Origin: CAWAHD01 sp963781785
Lineage (GTDB): Bacteria > Planctomycetota > Planctomycetia > Isosphaerales > Isosphaeraceae
NCBI GenBank assembly: GCA_963781785.1
Contig: CAWAHD010000005.1
Span: 1,798,001 to 1,862,000 of the forward strand
Reading direction: 5' to 3'
Length of the DNA: 64,000 bases
Shown here: positions 48,262-56,800 of the stretch, in pieces
How positions within the stretch are numbered: the first letter of the stretch is position 1
Layout of the letters: the number at the start of each line of letters is the position of its first letter
Notes under the pieces: model-generated
The model's database searches: none
Seen by the model: the letters and a program-made list of their open reading frames with translations, nothing else
What the model was told of the DNA's origin: nothing
Program-made: the position numbers and the translations under genes

Positions 48262-48335
48262 GAGCTGCATGAAGGGAAACTTTCACGTGCAGTTCTGAGG
48301 GGAGGGGGTGGCGGCAACGTCACCTCCTTACCCGG
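48262..48335 (+). ncRNA. Group II intron domains V and VI
   Basis: The 34-base segment 48262-48295 starts GAGC and folds as a hairpin with a GAAA loop and a two-base bulge, ending GUGCAGUUC. This is the standard domain V, with the AGC catalytic triad. A second stem around 48303-48330 (ggtggc...gtcacc) with an unpaired A near its 3' foot fits domain VI and the branch point. The 5' part of the intron is absent. A perfect hairpin with GCAA loop follows at 48337-48360, perhaps part of the target. Confidence 0.7.
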
Positions 48336-48360
48336 CCCCCGGGTGAGCAATCACCCGGGG

Positions 48361-48595
48361 CGACCCGGCCCGCGAAGCGCCAGAAAATCGCGATCGACCA
48401 TCGGGACGGTTCGGTGGAGCTTGAGCCTGATCCGTGGGAGGGTTGACGCCCGGCCGCTTCCCACTGGCTCTCCTGACCCTGCGACCGCACGACTCGTAAT
48501 GGAGCGTCATGTGCAGCTCGCGCATCGCACAATAAGCCTTGTCGATCGCCCGGTAGAACACGCCTTTGTCGTCAGACGCTAGGGATGCCAGGGAT
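48361..48595. other. Gap between intron end and MITE
   Basis: No complete gene. On the minus strand about 32 residues (DDKGVFYRAIDKAYCAMREL, then HMTLHYESCG) look protein-like and are cut off at the MITE, so this may be another gene remnant. I do not recognise it. Confidence 0.35.
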
Positions 48596-48777
48596 GCCAG
48601 ACACCCAAGGATTCGCCGGGGTGACCTTCGGATTCGCGACAAGCGTATTTCGTTAGCTGGCTGAATGTTGGGTGACTCCCAGTGCACATTTTCCGCGAAG
48701 CGATGCATGGGTTGATGGTCGACAATCGCGATTCCGTTTGCTTGCACGCACACATGGGCGAAAGGTGGGTGTCTGGC
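48596..48777. mobile_element. MITE-like element, copy A
   Basis: The element is bounded by GCCAGACACCCA (48596-48607) and TGGGTGTCTGGC (48766-48777), exact inverted repeats. The interior has no gene and is closely repeated at 49941-50140 and 50146-50270. A preceding extra gggatgcca repeats the left end. Confidence 0.8.
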
Positions 48778-48968
48778 TCCTTTACTTCGATTGCACCCGG
48801 TGAAGCGCTCTAATGAGCGACGTAAGGACTACGGCGCATCTCCGACGCGGGATAGGCAGGGCGGCTGCGCAATGACACGTTACGACGATGGCGGTCATTG
48901 GTTTGAAGCGGTAGAATTCTATCAGTGTTGTTGCCAGGAACGGAACTGCGAGGACGGCACGCGTAAGG

Positions 48969-49268
48969 ATGCCTCAGTTCATCGATGTGGACCCCGGCAA
49001 TCTGCACCTGCCGCCCAGCCTCGCGCAGGGGGCTGACCCCGGGAAGCTTGCCCGGCAGATTGCCAAACACGGGAAGTCGCTCGACGGGATGCCGCCCTTG
49101 CAGGTCATTCGTGGCAAGGATGGACATCTTCGGATCAACGACGGTGTGACCCGCGCGACCCGCGCCGCGAAGCTCCGACCAGGTGCGCTTGTGCCCGCCG
49201 AAGTCATCCAAGACCTGCCGCGACTCGATGTAACCCGTATGCCGAGAGTAAAGGACCGTCTGCCATGA
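48969..49268 (+). CDS. Conserved protein of unknown function (pair, first gene)
   Basis: The 99-residue product starts MPQFIDVDPGNLHLPPSLAQ and continues GADPGKLARQIAKHGKSLDG, MPPLQVIRGKDGHLRINDG, VTRATRAAKLRPGALVPAEV. I know this only as a small conserved protein of Planctomycetes and similar bacteria. The pattern P(L/V)xVxRxxDGxxxINDGVTRAxR recalls a ParB/Srx-like fold, but that is a guess. Its stop overlaps the start of the next gene (atgA), so the two are co-translated. A decayed copy lies at 47386. Confidence 0.6.
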   Translation: MPQFIDVDPGNLHLPPSLAQGADPGKLARQIAKHGKSLDGMPPLQVIRGKDGHLRINDGVTRATRAAKLRPGALVPAEVIQDLPRLDVTRMPRVKDRLP

Positions 49269-49471
49269 ACAGCCAAGAGCGCGCCGAGTTACTGGCGATG
49301 ATCGCGGAACTATCCCAGAAGTATCCGGATTGGCGATTGGGTCAACTTGTGGCGAATGTGGCCGGCTGGGCCGATCAAGAAATCTGGGACATCGAGGACG
49401 AGCAACTGCTCGAAGCCGCGCGCGTGCACCTGCAGCAGATGACGCGGGTGCCAGCAACGCCGATTGGTTGA
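49265..49471 (+). CDS. Small conserved protein of unknown function (pair, second gene)
   Basis: The 68-residue product reads MNSQERAELLAMIAELSQKY, then PDWRLGQLVANVAGWADQEI and WDIEDEQLLEAARVHLQQM. It is acidic and probably helical. It overlaps the preceding gene by four bases, and this two-gene arrangement, coupled and small, recalls toxin-antitoxin or regulator pairs. No function can be assigned. Confidence 0.55.
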   Translation: MNSQERAELLAMIAELSQKYPDWRLGQLVANVAGWADQEIWDIEDEQLLEAARVHLQQMTRVPATPIG

Positions 49472-49524
49472 ACCAAGCGCTCCGCCCGATCGCTGGTAAT
49501 TCAATAGATCATCAGCCTCGCGCA

Positions 49525-49938
49525 ATGAGCCAAGTCACCAAAATCATTCATGCCATCGAGGCAGGTAATGCGCACGCTGCGGCACAGTTGCTGCCGCTGG
49601 TGTACGATGAATTGCGCGGTCTTGCCGCCCAGCGTCTGGCGCAGGAGAAGCCAGGGCAAACGTTGCAACAGACCGCCTCGGTTCACGAGGCCTACATTCG
49701 ACTGGTGGGAGATGGATCAGGGCTTCCTTGGGACCACCGCGGCCACTTCTTCGCCGCGGCTGCGGAAGCCATGCGACGAATCCTGGTCGATGCGGCCCGC
49801 CGCAAGCAGGTGATCCGCCATGGCGGCGGAAGACGGCGATGCCTCTTCAAGATCAAGAGCAAGTTGCGCGATCGCGGGACGACGTGTTGGCACTCGACGA
49901 AGTCCTGACCCGATTCGCGACGGAGGAGCCAGCCAAGG
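49525..49938 (+). pseudogene. ECF sigma factor, broken by frameshift and MITE insertion
   Basis: The product starts MSQVTKIIHAIEAGNAHAAA, then QLLPLVYDELRGLAAQRLAQ and HEAYIRLVGDG, region 2 of an ECF-type sigma-70 factor of the kind common in Planctomycetes. A frame change near 49820 leads to SRDDVLALDEVLTRFATEEP, the start of region 4. The sequence ends after AK at 49937, where the MITE copy B begins. The helix-turn-helix needed for -35 recognition is therefore gone and the gene cannot encode a working sigma factor. Confidence 0.8.
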
Positions 49939-49940
49939 AT

Positions 49941-50140
49941 GCCAGACACCCAAAGGATGCCAGACACCCAAGGATTCGCCGGAGTGACCTTCGGATTCGC
50001 GACAAGCGTATTTCGTTAGCTGGCTGAATGTTGGGTGACTCAGAGTGCACATTTACCGCGAAGCGTTGCATGGGTGGATGGCCAATCGGCGCGGTTCCGG
50101 GTGCCTGCACGCACACATGGCCGAAATGTGGGTGTCTGGC
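49941..50140. mobile_element. MITE-like element, copy B (in the sigma factor gene)
   Basis: The left end GCCAGACACCCA occurs twice (49941-49952 and 49959-49970), as an 18-base tandem duplication. The right end TGGGTGTCTGGC is at 50129-50140. The interior is nearly the same as copy A. It lies exactly where the ECF sigma factor homology stops. Confidence 0.8.
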
Positions 50141-50145
50141 TCCCC

Positions 50146-50270
50146 TTAGCTGGCTGAATGTTGGGTGACTCCCAGTGCACATTTACCGCGAAACGCTGCA
50201 TGGGTGGATGGTCGACAGGCGCGATTCTGATTGCCTGCACTCACACATGATCGAAAGGTGGGTGTCTGGC
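50146..50270. mobile_element. MITE-like element, copy C (left end missing)
   Basis: The sequence from ttagctggctgaatgttggg to TGGGTGTCTGGC (50259-50270) repeats the right two-thirds of copies A and B, with copy B directly before it. The left end is absent, suggesting nested insertion or unequal recombination. Confidence 0.75.
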
Positions 50271-50672
50271 TCCCTCGGCCTGACCTCGCGTCGCAGCGGA
50301 CCCGCTCGCGGCCGCGCCGGCGGACTTCGCTCAGGAATGCCGAATCCCACTGGCGACATGTATGGGAATTTCCCCTATATCGAAAACCACGGGAATCGCC
50401 GCTCGAGGCCGTATCCGGAGCGAGGGGCTGGAGTGCGTGATCCGCAGCGGAAAACGCACCCCGCTGACCGGAGCCGGGCGCGCCCGCCAGTCGCCAGTCG
50501 CCGTCGATCAGCCGACCTGTGGGCCGGTCTTACGGATTGGGTTGGCGGGGGTTAAGCTGGGGGAGTAGCACCAGCTCTGCTGATGCTGCCCCGCGAGGGA
50601 AGTCGGGTGACCATGCCCGGCCGGAGCCTCCGGGCCACGGCCTTGGTCCCTATCGCGCAGTATGGGGGTCGC
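50271..50672. other. Gap before the CPBP protease gene
   Basis: I see no supported gene here. The open frames on both strands are GC-rich shadows. A short run with catgtatgggaatttccc stands out as AT-richer than its surroundings. Confidence 0.4.
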
Positions 50673-51461
50673 ATGAACACGGACACGACAGAAGAGCCTT
50701 CACCGGCGAGCCCGCCAGCGCCCGACACAACCCGCCGGACGACGCTCTACCTGCTGCTGGCGGCAACCGTGGCAGCCTTGCTTCAAATCCCATTCAGCGC
50801 GGCGCTCGCGCCAGGTAACGCGCAACCTGGGATTGCAATGGCCGACGCCGCGGCAAACGCAGCCGGAACGGTCTTGCTTGCCTACGTGATGATCCGCCTC
50901 GGATTCCGTGCGGCGCGTCGCACTGGGTTTGGGACGCTCATGCTCGCGGGCTGGGACGACGGCGCGTTCCGACCCGCCGTGGCTCGACGGGCGCTCGTGG
51001 TGGCCACGGGAATCGGGGTCGCGGAGGGCATCGCAGTGCTGGTCGGTAACGGCTTGGTGTCGCCCTATCTGCCCCAAGGGAACGTGAAGGAGCCAGCACC
51101 TTGGATGGGATTCCTCGCATCGGTCAGTGCCGGCGTTAGCGAGGAGATCCTCTTCCGCCTCGGCTTGATGACCAGCCTGGCCTGGCTTTTGACCGTACTG
51201 ACGCGTCGCGTCGCCGCTGGCCCGGTGATCGTGCTCGTCGCGAACGTCCTCGCGGCGCTGGCGTTCGCGGCGGCGCACCTGCCGCAGGCCAAGGCCTTCT
51301 ACGGTCTTTCGACGCTGATGGTCGTGGTCGTGATGATCGGCAACGGGGTGCCCGGCGTGATCTTCGGCTGGCTCTTCCGGCGCTTCGGACTCATCACGGC
51401 GATGGTTGCCCATTTCAGCGCGGATGTCGTCTTGCATGTCATCGGGCCAATGATCGGTTAG
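50673..51461 (+). CDS. CPBP-family intramembrane metalloprotease
   Basis: The 262-residue protein has about seven hydrophobic segments. It contains the CPBP (CAAX protease and bacteriocin-processing) motifs in order: SVSAGVSEEILFRLGLM (the EExxxR catalytic pair), LAFAAAHLPQAKAF (the FxxxH motif) and MVAHFSADVVLHVIG (HxxxD/N). Members cleave membrane-associated peptides or protect against bacteriocins; the substrate is unknown. I start at ATG 50673; the open frame upstream to 50583 is not protein-like. A 61-base tandem repeat begins 64 bases after the stop. Confidence 0.88.
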   Translation: MNTDTTEEPSPASPPAPDTTRRTTLYLLLAATVAALLQIPFSAALAPGNAQPGIAMADAAANAAGTVLLAYVMIRLGFRAARRTGFGTLMLAGWDDGAFRPAVARRALVVATGIGVAEGIAVLVGNGLVSPYLPQGNVKEPAPWMGFLASVSAGVSEEILFRLGLMTSLAWLLTVLTRRVAAGPVIVLVANVLAALAFAAAHLPQAKAFYGLSTLMVVVVMIGNGVPGVIFGWLFRRFGLITAMVAHFSADVVLHVIGPMIG

Positions 51462-51524
51462 CGCGGTAAGCTCCGGTGACGGGTCGGCGCACGTCGTACT
51501 CGCCGGACCCGTAACCCTGGCGCC

Positions 51525-51707
51525 GGGGGCTTCGCGGGGTCAGCCTTTGTTTTTTGTTTTCGGTCGTGCAGGTATCCGCCGAACGGGGGGCTTCGCGGGG
51601 TCAGCCTTTGTTTTTTGTTTTCGGTCGTGCAGGTATCCGCCGAACGGGGGGCTTCGCGGGGTCAGCCTTTGTTTTTTGTTTTCGGTCGTGCAGGTATCCG
51701 CCGAACG
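51525..51707. repeat. 61-bp tandem repeat, three copies
   Basis: Three nearly perfect units, at 51525-51585, 51586-51646 and 51647-51707, each contain gcggggtcagcctttg and a T-rich stretch (ttttttgttttcgg). The last unit merges into the longer direct repeat 51656-51857. The T-rich stretch resembles parts of dispersed transposon ends found in this phylum. Confidence 0.85.
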
Positions 51708-51857
51708 GGAACGAACGCGCGATCAAAGTCATGCTCCGGGACCAGCAGGGGACGTACGCACGGTCGTGAATTTTGGCCTCCGAACGCGGATGACAGTCTG
51801 ATCGCGCGCTTGCGCCAAGAAGATGGGGAACGGAGAGTCCCGTGGTGCTCCACGGTC
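51656..51857. repeat. Direct repeat, left copy, flanking the TIR genes
   Basis: 202 bases that recur with few differences at 53340-53540 in the same orientation, beginning gcggggtcagcctttg and ending gtgctccacggtc. No gene is evident inside, though a protein-like minus-strand frame (RDSPFPIF) is shared by both copies. Confidence 0.8.
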
Positions 51858-52040
51858 AATCACCGAGCCGACTCTCACCCGGACCGCAACAGATCGACGA
51901 TCTTGGCCCTGGCGGAAGATGTCAGGCCGTGCCAGTTGGTGGGCCATGGGGCGCGTGACTCTGGAAATGCAGAGTTTCCGGAGCGCGAAGATGCGACCAT
52001 TTGTTTGTGGGCGAGCGCTGAATCACGCTTGGCTCAGCCC

Positions 52041-52120
52041 CAGCCACATTGCCGCAATTAGGTATGGTGTCCCCGGAACCCAGCCACATTGCCGCAATTA
52101 GGTATGGTGTCCACGGAACC
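52041..52120. repeat. 40-bp tandem duplication
   Basis: Two adjacent 40-base units (52041-52080 and 52081-52120) differ at one base. Each starts CAGCCACATTGCCGCAATTA and ends CGGAACC. They lie between the left direct repeat and the first TIR gene. Confidence 0.85.
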
Positions 52121-52310
52121 CCGGGGGGCGCCCGGCTGAATCCTGCTTCCGGGTCCGCTCGGCCGCGCGCCCGTACCGTTAGATGGCCTGGGCTGGCGAC
52201 CGGCGCGCGAAAACCCTGGCGAAGCGCAAACGGCGGCGGTATACTCGCCCCCAGTCTTCGGGGTTCGGCGAGCGAGAGCGACCCAACCCGCCAGGGAGGG
52301 CTAACACATA
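52121..52310. other. Leader of the TIR gene pair
   Basis: No gene in these 190 bases. A Shine-Dalgarno-like GGGAGGG (about 52294-52300) stands about ten bases before the GTG of the first TIR gene. A promoter could not be placed with confidence. Confidence 0.4.
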
Positions 52311-52706
52311 GTGAGTCAAATCTTTCTGAGTTACAGTTCACAGGATGAGCGCACCGCGAGTGCCATCCATGACGAACTGCGCCGGGACTATGGCTTGAAC
52401 GTGTGGTGGGACGGGAACGTCCCGCCGGGGAACGACTGGCTGCGCCGGGTTAGCCGCGCCCTGAACCGATGTGACGGCATGATCGTTTTGGTTTCGCCCG
52501 CGTCCATGACGTCGGACCTCGTCAAGCGGGAGGTCGAACACGCACTGACCAGCGACCGGTTCCAGGATCGCTTGTTTCCACTCATCATCCGGCCGACCAA
52601 GCAAGTGCCAGGCTATTTCTCGTTGATGCCCGTGTTTGATGCCACCGAGAATCGGAAGCGGGGCCTGAAGAGCGTTGCCAAGGCGATCATCGCGAGCGAG
52701 CGGTAG
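52311..52706 (+). CDS. TIR-domain protein 1
   Basis: The 131-residue protein, from GTG 52311, is a bare TIR domain. It opens SQIFLSYSSQDERTASAIHD (the F(L/I)SYS box), then YGLNVWWDGNVPPGNDWLRR, then the strand DGMIVLVSPASM. The helix with the candidate catalytic glutamate follows (SDLVKREVEHAL), as in NAD-cleaving TIR enzymes. Bacterial TIR proteins act in anti-phage defence, usually with a sensor partner. Here there is no fused sensor; the neighbour is another TIR protein starting 8 bases after the stop. Confidence 0.85.
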   Translation: MSQIFLSYSSQDERTASAIHDELRRDYGLNVWWDGNVPPGNDWLRRVSRALNRCDGMIVLVSPASMTSDLVKREVEHALTSDRFQDRLFPLIIRPTKQVPGYFSLMPVFDATENRKRGLKSVAKAIIASER

Positions 52707-52713
52707 CCGGCCG

Positions 52714-53127
52714 GTGCCGATCAACTGCTTCCTGAGTCACTCGCACCGCGACAAGCCGTTCGCGGACCGGTTGGCCGACACGCTAGCGGGTCACGGCGTC
52801 GAAACGTGGTACAGCGCCCGCCAAATCATGGCTGCGGGTCAATGGCATGATGAAATTGGCAAGGCGCTCGAGCACTGCGATTGGTTCCTGCTCGTCTTGT
52901 CAACCAGCGCCGTAAACTCGATCTGGGTCAAGCGCGAACTGCTCTACGCTCTGGACGAAGCCCGATTTGTGGGCCGCATCACACCACTCTTGCTGCGCCC
53001 ATGCAACTGGAAAAAGCTCTCCTGGACGCTCAAAGCGATCCAGCGGGTGGACTTCTGCCAAGACTACGGCGTTGGCTGCCAGGCTCTGTTCCAAAGCTGG
53101 GGCATCGAATACCGGCCTTCACCCTAA
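52714..53127 (+). CDS. TIR-domain protein 2
   Basis: The 137-residue protein, from GTG 52714, is a second single-domain TIR protein. It reads VPINCFLSHSHRDKPFADRL, then HGVETWYSARQIMAAGQWHD, the strand CDWFLLVLSTSAV and the glutamate helix NSIWVKRELLYALDEAR (the SxWVxxE pattern). It differs clearly from TIR protein 1, so this is not a simple duplication. The genes are separated by seven bases and probably co-transcribed. Two different TIR proteins could form a mixed assembly, but that is inference. Confidence 0.85.
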   Translation: MPINCFLSHSHRDKPFADRLADTLAGHGVETWYSARQIMAAGQWHDEIGKALEHCDWFLLVLSTSAVNSIWVKRELLYALDEARFVGRITPLLLRPCNWKKLSWTLKAIQRVDFCQDYGVGCQALFQSWGIEYRPSP

Positions 53128-53339
53128 TCCGCTTGGGCCTTCAGGCTTAGGGACGGCGTTTGTTGGCGCGAGGTTCCACTCGACCAAATCGATCACCGAC
53201 TTCCTGTTGTGCGATCGCGCGAAGCATCGCTTGCAGCAAGAATTCCCGATCCGCCGGCGCTGCTCGCCGCATTGCCTCTTGGAATGCCGTGATCGTTTGC
53301 AGCGTACCTTAGCGGGGTCATAGCGGGGTCAGCCTTTTA
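53128..53339. other. Sequence between TIR gene 2 and the right repeat
   Basis: No gene supported. Two short copies of tagcggggtca (53310-53332) precede the right direct repeat and echo its first bases. Confidence 0.4.
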
Positions 53340-53540
53340 GCGGGGTCAGCCTTTGTTTTTTGTTTTCGGTCGTGCGGATATCCACCGAACGGAAACGAAC
53401 GCGCGATCAAAGTCATGCTCCGGGACCAGCAGGGGACGCACGCACGGTCGTGATTTTTGGCCTCTGAACGCGGATGACAGTCTGATCGCGCGCTCGCGCC
53501 AGAAGATGGGGAACGGAGAGTCCCGCGGTGCTCCACGGTC
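53340..53540. repeat. Direct repeat, right copy, flanking the TIR genes
   Basis: 201 bases matching 51656-51857 in the same orientation, with scattered single-base differences (for example gtgcaggtatccgcc versus gtgcggatatccacc). Together the two copies bracket a 1.5 kb segment holding both TIR genes. Confidence 0.8.
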
Positions 53541-53800
53541 CGAGCCACCGTAGGTCAAGTCGAGAAACACAACTCGGCGGTCAATACTTTCTGCACCAAA
53601 GGGGCCGCGCGAGAATAACTTATCCAATTCTCCCTCAATCACATGATCGCGCGGCTGGGATCTCGTCTTCGAGATTCCGGGGGGAAGCTGAAATCGACGC
53701 TCGAATTCGACTCATATGGTGCGCGCACACCGTCGGCGTCAGCGGCTCCTTCTGTTCGAGGCGTTGGCGGTGCGCCTCGGGTCTGGAGGCCGACGTTCCT
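53541..53800 (-). pseudogene. Remnant of an unidentified gene, cut at the direct repeat
   Basis: On the minus strand MIEGELDKLFSRGPFGAESI, then DRRVVFLDLTYGG, looks like the end of a real protein. The coherence stops exactly where the right direct repeat begins. Upstream the frame changes (SNSSVDFSFPPESRR). I cannot name the family. Confidence 0.35.
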
Positions 53801-56800
53801 TCAGCGGCCCGGTGCGAACGGCTCGACCGGCATCGCCAGGTCCAAGAGCAGCAGTCGGAAGTCATCCCGGTCTCGGAGCGGCGCCAGGTCGGGGTCCGTG
53901 CGCAGCTTGGCCAGGTCGTGAAAGCCCGCGGCGACGGCCTGGCGCAGGGTGGCCATGGCCCGGTCGGCCGTGGCCGCGATGTCGGCGGCGGAGAAACCGG
54001 ACCGGGAGTCGGCGGCGGCCGCCGCGAGCAGGGTGTAATTGCGGGCTAGCTCGTAGCGGGCTTCGACGTCCGGCTCGGCGATCGCCTCCCAGAGCGTGGC
54101 CGCCCTTTCCAGGGGCTCGACCGCGGCGGCCCGGCGGCCAGCGCGGTACTCGGCGCGCCCCAGTCCAGTCAGGGCGGAGGCCAGTTCCCTTCGGTAGGCG
54201 GTTATCGTGGGGTGGTCGCGGGCGAGCCGCTCGTGAATCGCGAGGCTCTCCCGGAATCGGGCAATCGCCGTGTCGAAGCGACCCGCCTCTGTGTCGACGT
54301 CGCCGAGGCAGGTCAGGCTCACGCCGATTGCATTCCGCCACGCCGGATTTCCCGGCTCGGCCTCGGCCAGTTTCCGCCGGATCGCCAGGGCCCTCTGATG
54401 CTCGGACTCCGCCGCCGCCGGCTTGCCCGTCTGCGGGAGAATGGAGCCGAGATTGCTATGGCAGTCGGCCAGGGCATTGCGGAATTCCGTGACGGCGGGG
54501 TTGTCGTCGGCCAGCTTCTGCCGGATCGCCAGGGCCTTACGGTACTCGGCCTCCGCCTCCGCTGCCTTGCCCGTCGGAAACAGGAGGTAGCCGAGGGCTT
54601 CGTGGCTGTACGCCAGGGCGCTGCGGAATTGAGTGACGGCGGGGTTGTCGTCGACCAGCCTCTGCTCGATCGCCAGCGCCTTGCGGTGCTCGGCGTCCGC
54701 CTCCGACGGCTTGCCGGTCTGCGACAGGAGGATGCCGAGGCAGACGTGGCTCATCGCCAGGTCGCTGCGAAACAGGGTGACGGCGGGGTTGTCGGAGGCC
54801 AGCTTCTGCCGGATCGCCAGGGCGCTCCGGTGCCCGGCCTCCGCCGCCGCCAGCTTGCCCGTCTGGGAGAGGAGGATGCCGAGATTGAAGTGGCTCTGCG
54901 CCAGGGCGCTGCGAAATAGGGTGACGGCGGGGTTGTCGTAGGCCAGCTTCTGGCGGATCGCAAGGGCCTTCCGGAACTCGGCCTCCGCCTCCGCTGGCTT
55001 GCCTGTTTGCCACAGGAGGGCGCCAATCCGGTTGATCGTGGCGGTGAGGTCGCGCCGGGCCTCGTTGGCGGCGCCCTTGAGTTCGGTCAGCGATTCCTGG
55101 TCGACACGCGCCAGACGGTACACGGCCAGCGCCTCGTCCGAGCGGCCGATCGTCGAGAGGAACCAGCCTAGACGCGAACGACAGTCCGCCAGCGCAGACA
55201 GGGTTTCCGGCGTCGAGGGCGCCCGTGCGGCCAGCAGGCGCTCGGCCTCTTGGTAGGCTGCCAGCGCCTCGTCCGTCTTCCCGGTCGCCTCCAGCAACGA
55301 TGCGACGCTCGTGAGGCTGCGGCCCACGTCGGCGCGGGTCCCGGCGTCGGCCCCCCGCTCCGACGCAAGCTCCCGCCGCCGCGACAGAACCTGCCGGTGG
55401 GACGAGAGTGCATCTTCCGTGCGCCCAATCTTCGCGGTCAGATCGGCAAGCTCGAAGGTCGCTTGATGGAGCGCGCGTCTGGAGGCAAAGTCTGTCTCGG
55501 GGCCGAGCAGGGCACCGAGACGGCCGTAGAAGTCGGCCGCCGACGTCAAGAGCCGCTGGCGCAGGTCCTTGAACTTTTCCTCCTTGAGCAGGAAGTCTTC
55601 GCTGACGCCCGTGTGAAAGGTCTTGATCGCCTCGGTCGCCAGCGCGTACCGCTGTTCGACCCGCTGATTGGCCTGCGACAGCGCGGCGTTGGCTCGCGTC
55701 TCGTTATCCAGAGCCCGCGCGATCGCCCCCTTGGCCATGGTCTGCACCGCGAGCACCGCCGCCAGCCCGACCACCCCGGCCAAGAGACCCACGGCCGCGC
55801 CGGTGACCGCAGTCCGGTTCCGCTTCGCCCACCGGCGCGCCTGCCGTGAAAACGGCTCGCGGTAAGCGTCCACCGGCTCGTCCGCCATCCACCGCTCCAC
55901 TTGATCGGCCAGCGCTTTGGCGGTGGCGTAACGATCGTCCGGCTTGGTCGCCATCGCCTTCAAGCAGATCGCCTGGAGCGCCGGGTCGATCGACGGTTCG
56001 AGCAACTGAGGCCGCGGAAACTCGCCCCGCTGAACCCGGCGGAGGATCTCGCCGACGTCGTCACCCGCCAAGGGCGGCCGCCCCACCAGCAGGCAGTACA
56101 GCGTCGCGCCCAAGCTGTACACGTCCGATCGCGGCCCCAGCCGGTCCAGGTCGCCGCCCGCCTGCTCGGGGCTCATGTACGCGGGCGTCCCCAGAGCGCT
56201 GCCAGGCAGCGTTTCGGCGCTGCCGCTGGCCGAGGAGGGCATGAAGGTCCGCTCGCCGATCGAGCTGCCCGGCTCGATCCGTCCCAGCGGCTTGGCCAGC
56301 CCCCAGTCGACCACCAGGGTCTCGCCGTGCTTGCCCACGATGATATTTCCCGGCTTGATGTCGCGGTGAAGCACGCCCCGCGAGTGGGCATAATGGACGG
56401 CGTTGCAAACGTCGAGGAATCGGCGCAGGACTTTGCGGAGCTCCAGCGACCGCCGCCCGATGTCCGTCTTGAGCGACTGATCGCTGTGGAACTGCTCGAT
56501 CGCCTCCTTGAGACTATCGCCTTTGATGAACCGCATCGCGTAATATGGCCGGCCATCGTGGTAGCTGCCCAGGCCGTAGACCGGCACGATGCCCGGGTGC
56601 TCGAGCCCGCCGGTGATCTCGGCCTCGATCAAGAACCGCTGGCGGCTATCCGGGTCGTCGGCATGGTGGCCCAGAAGCTGTTTCAGCGCCACCTCGCGGT
56701 GCAGCTCGGTGTCGAGCGCCACGAAGACGGCCCCCAGCCCACCCTGGGCGTGGGGCCGAAGCAGGCGAAACCGCTGGCCGTCGGAAGTCGCTGTCCCGAC

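Noticed and set aside
48328..48753. 141-residue minus-strand ORF across the MITE
   Set aside because: Most of it translates the repeat element, so it cannot be a normal gene; a short protein-like piece was kept only as a possible remnant.
51547..52101. Plus-strand ORFs reading MFFVFGRAGIRRTG
   Set aside because: They are translations of the 61-bp tandem repeat, with no ribosome binding site or family resemblance.
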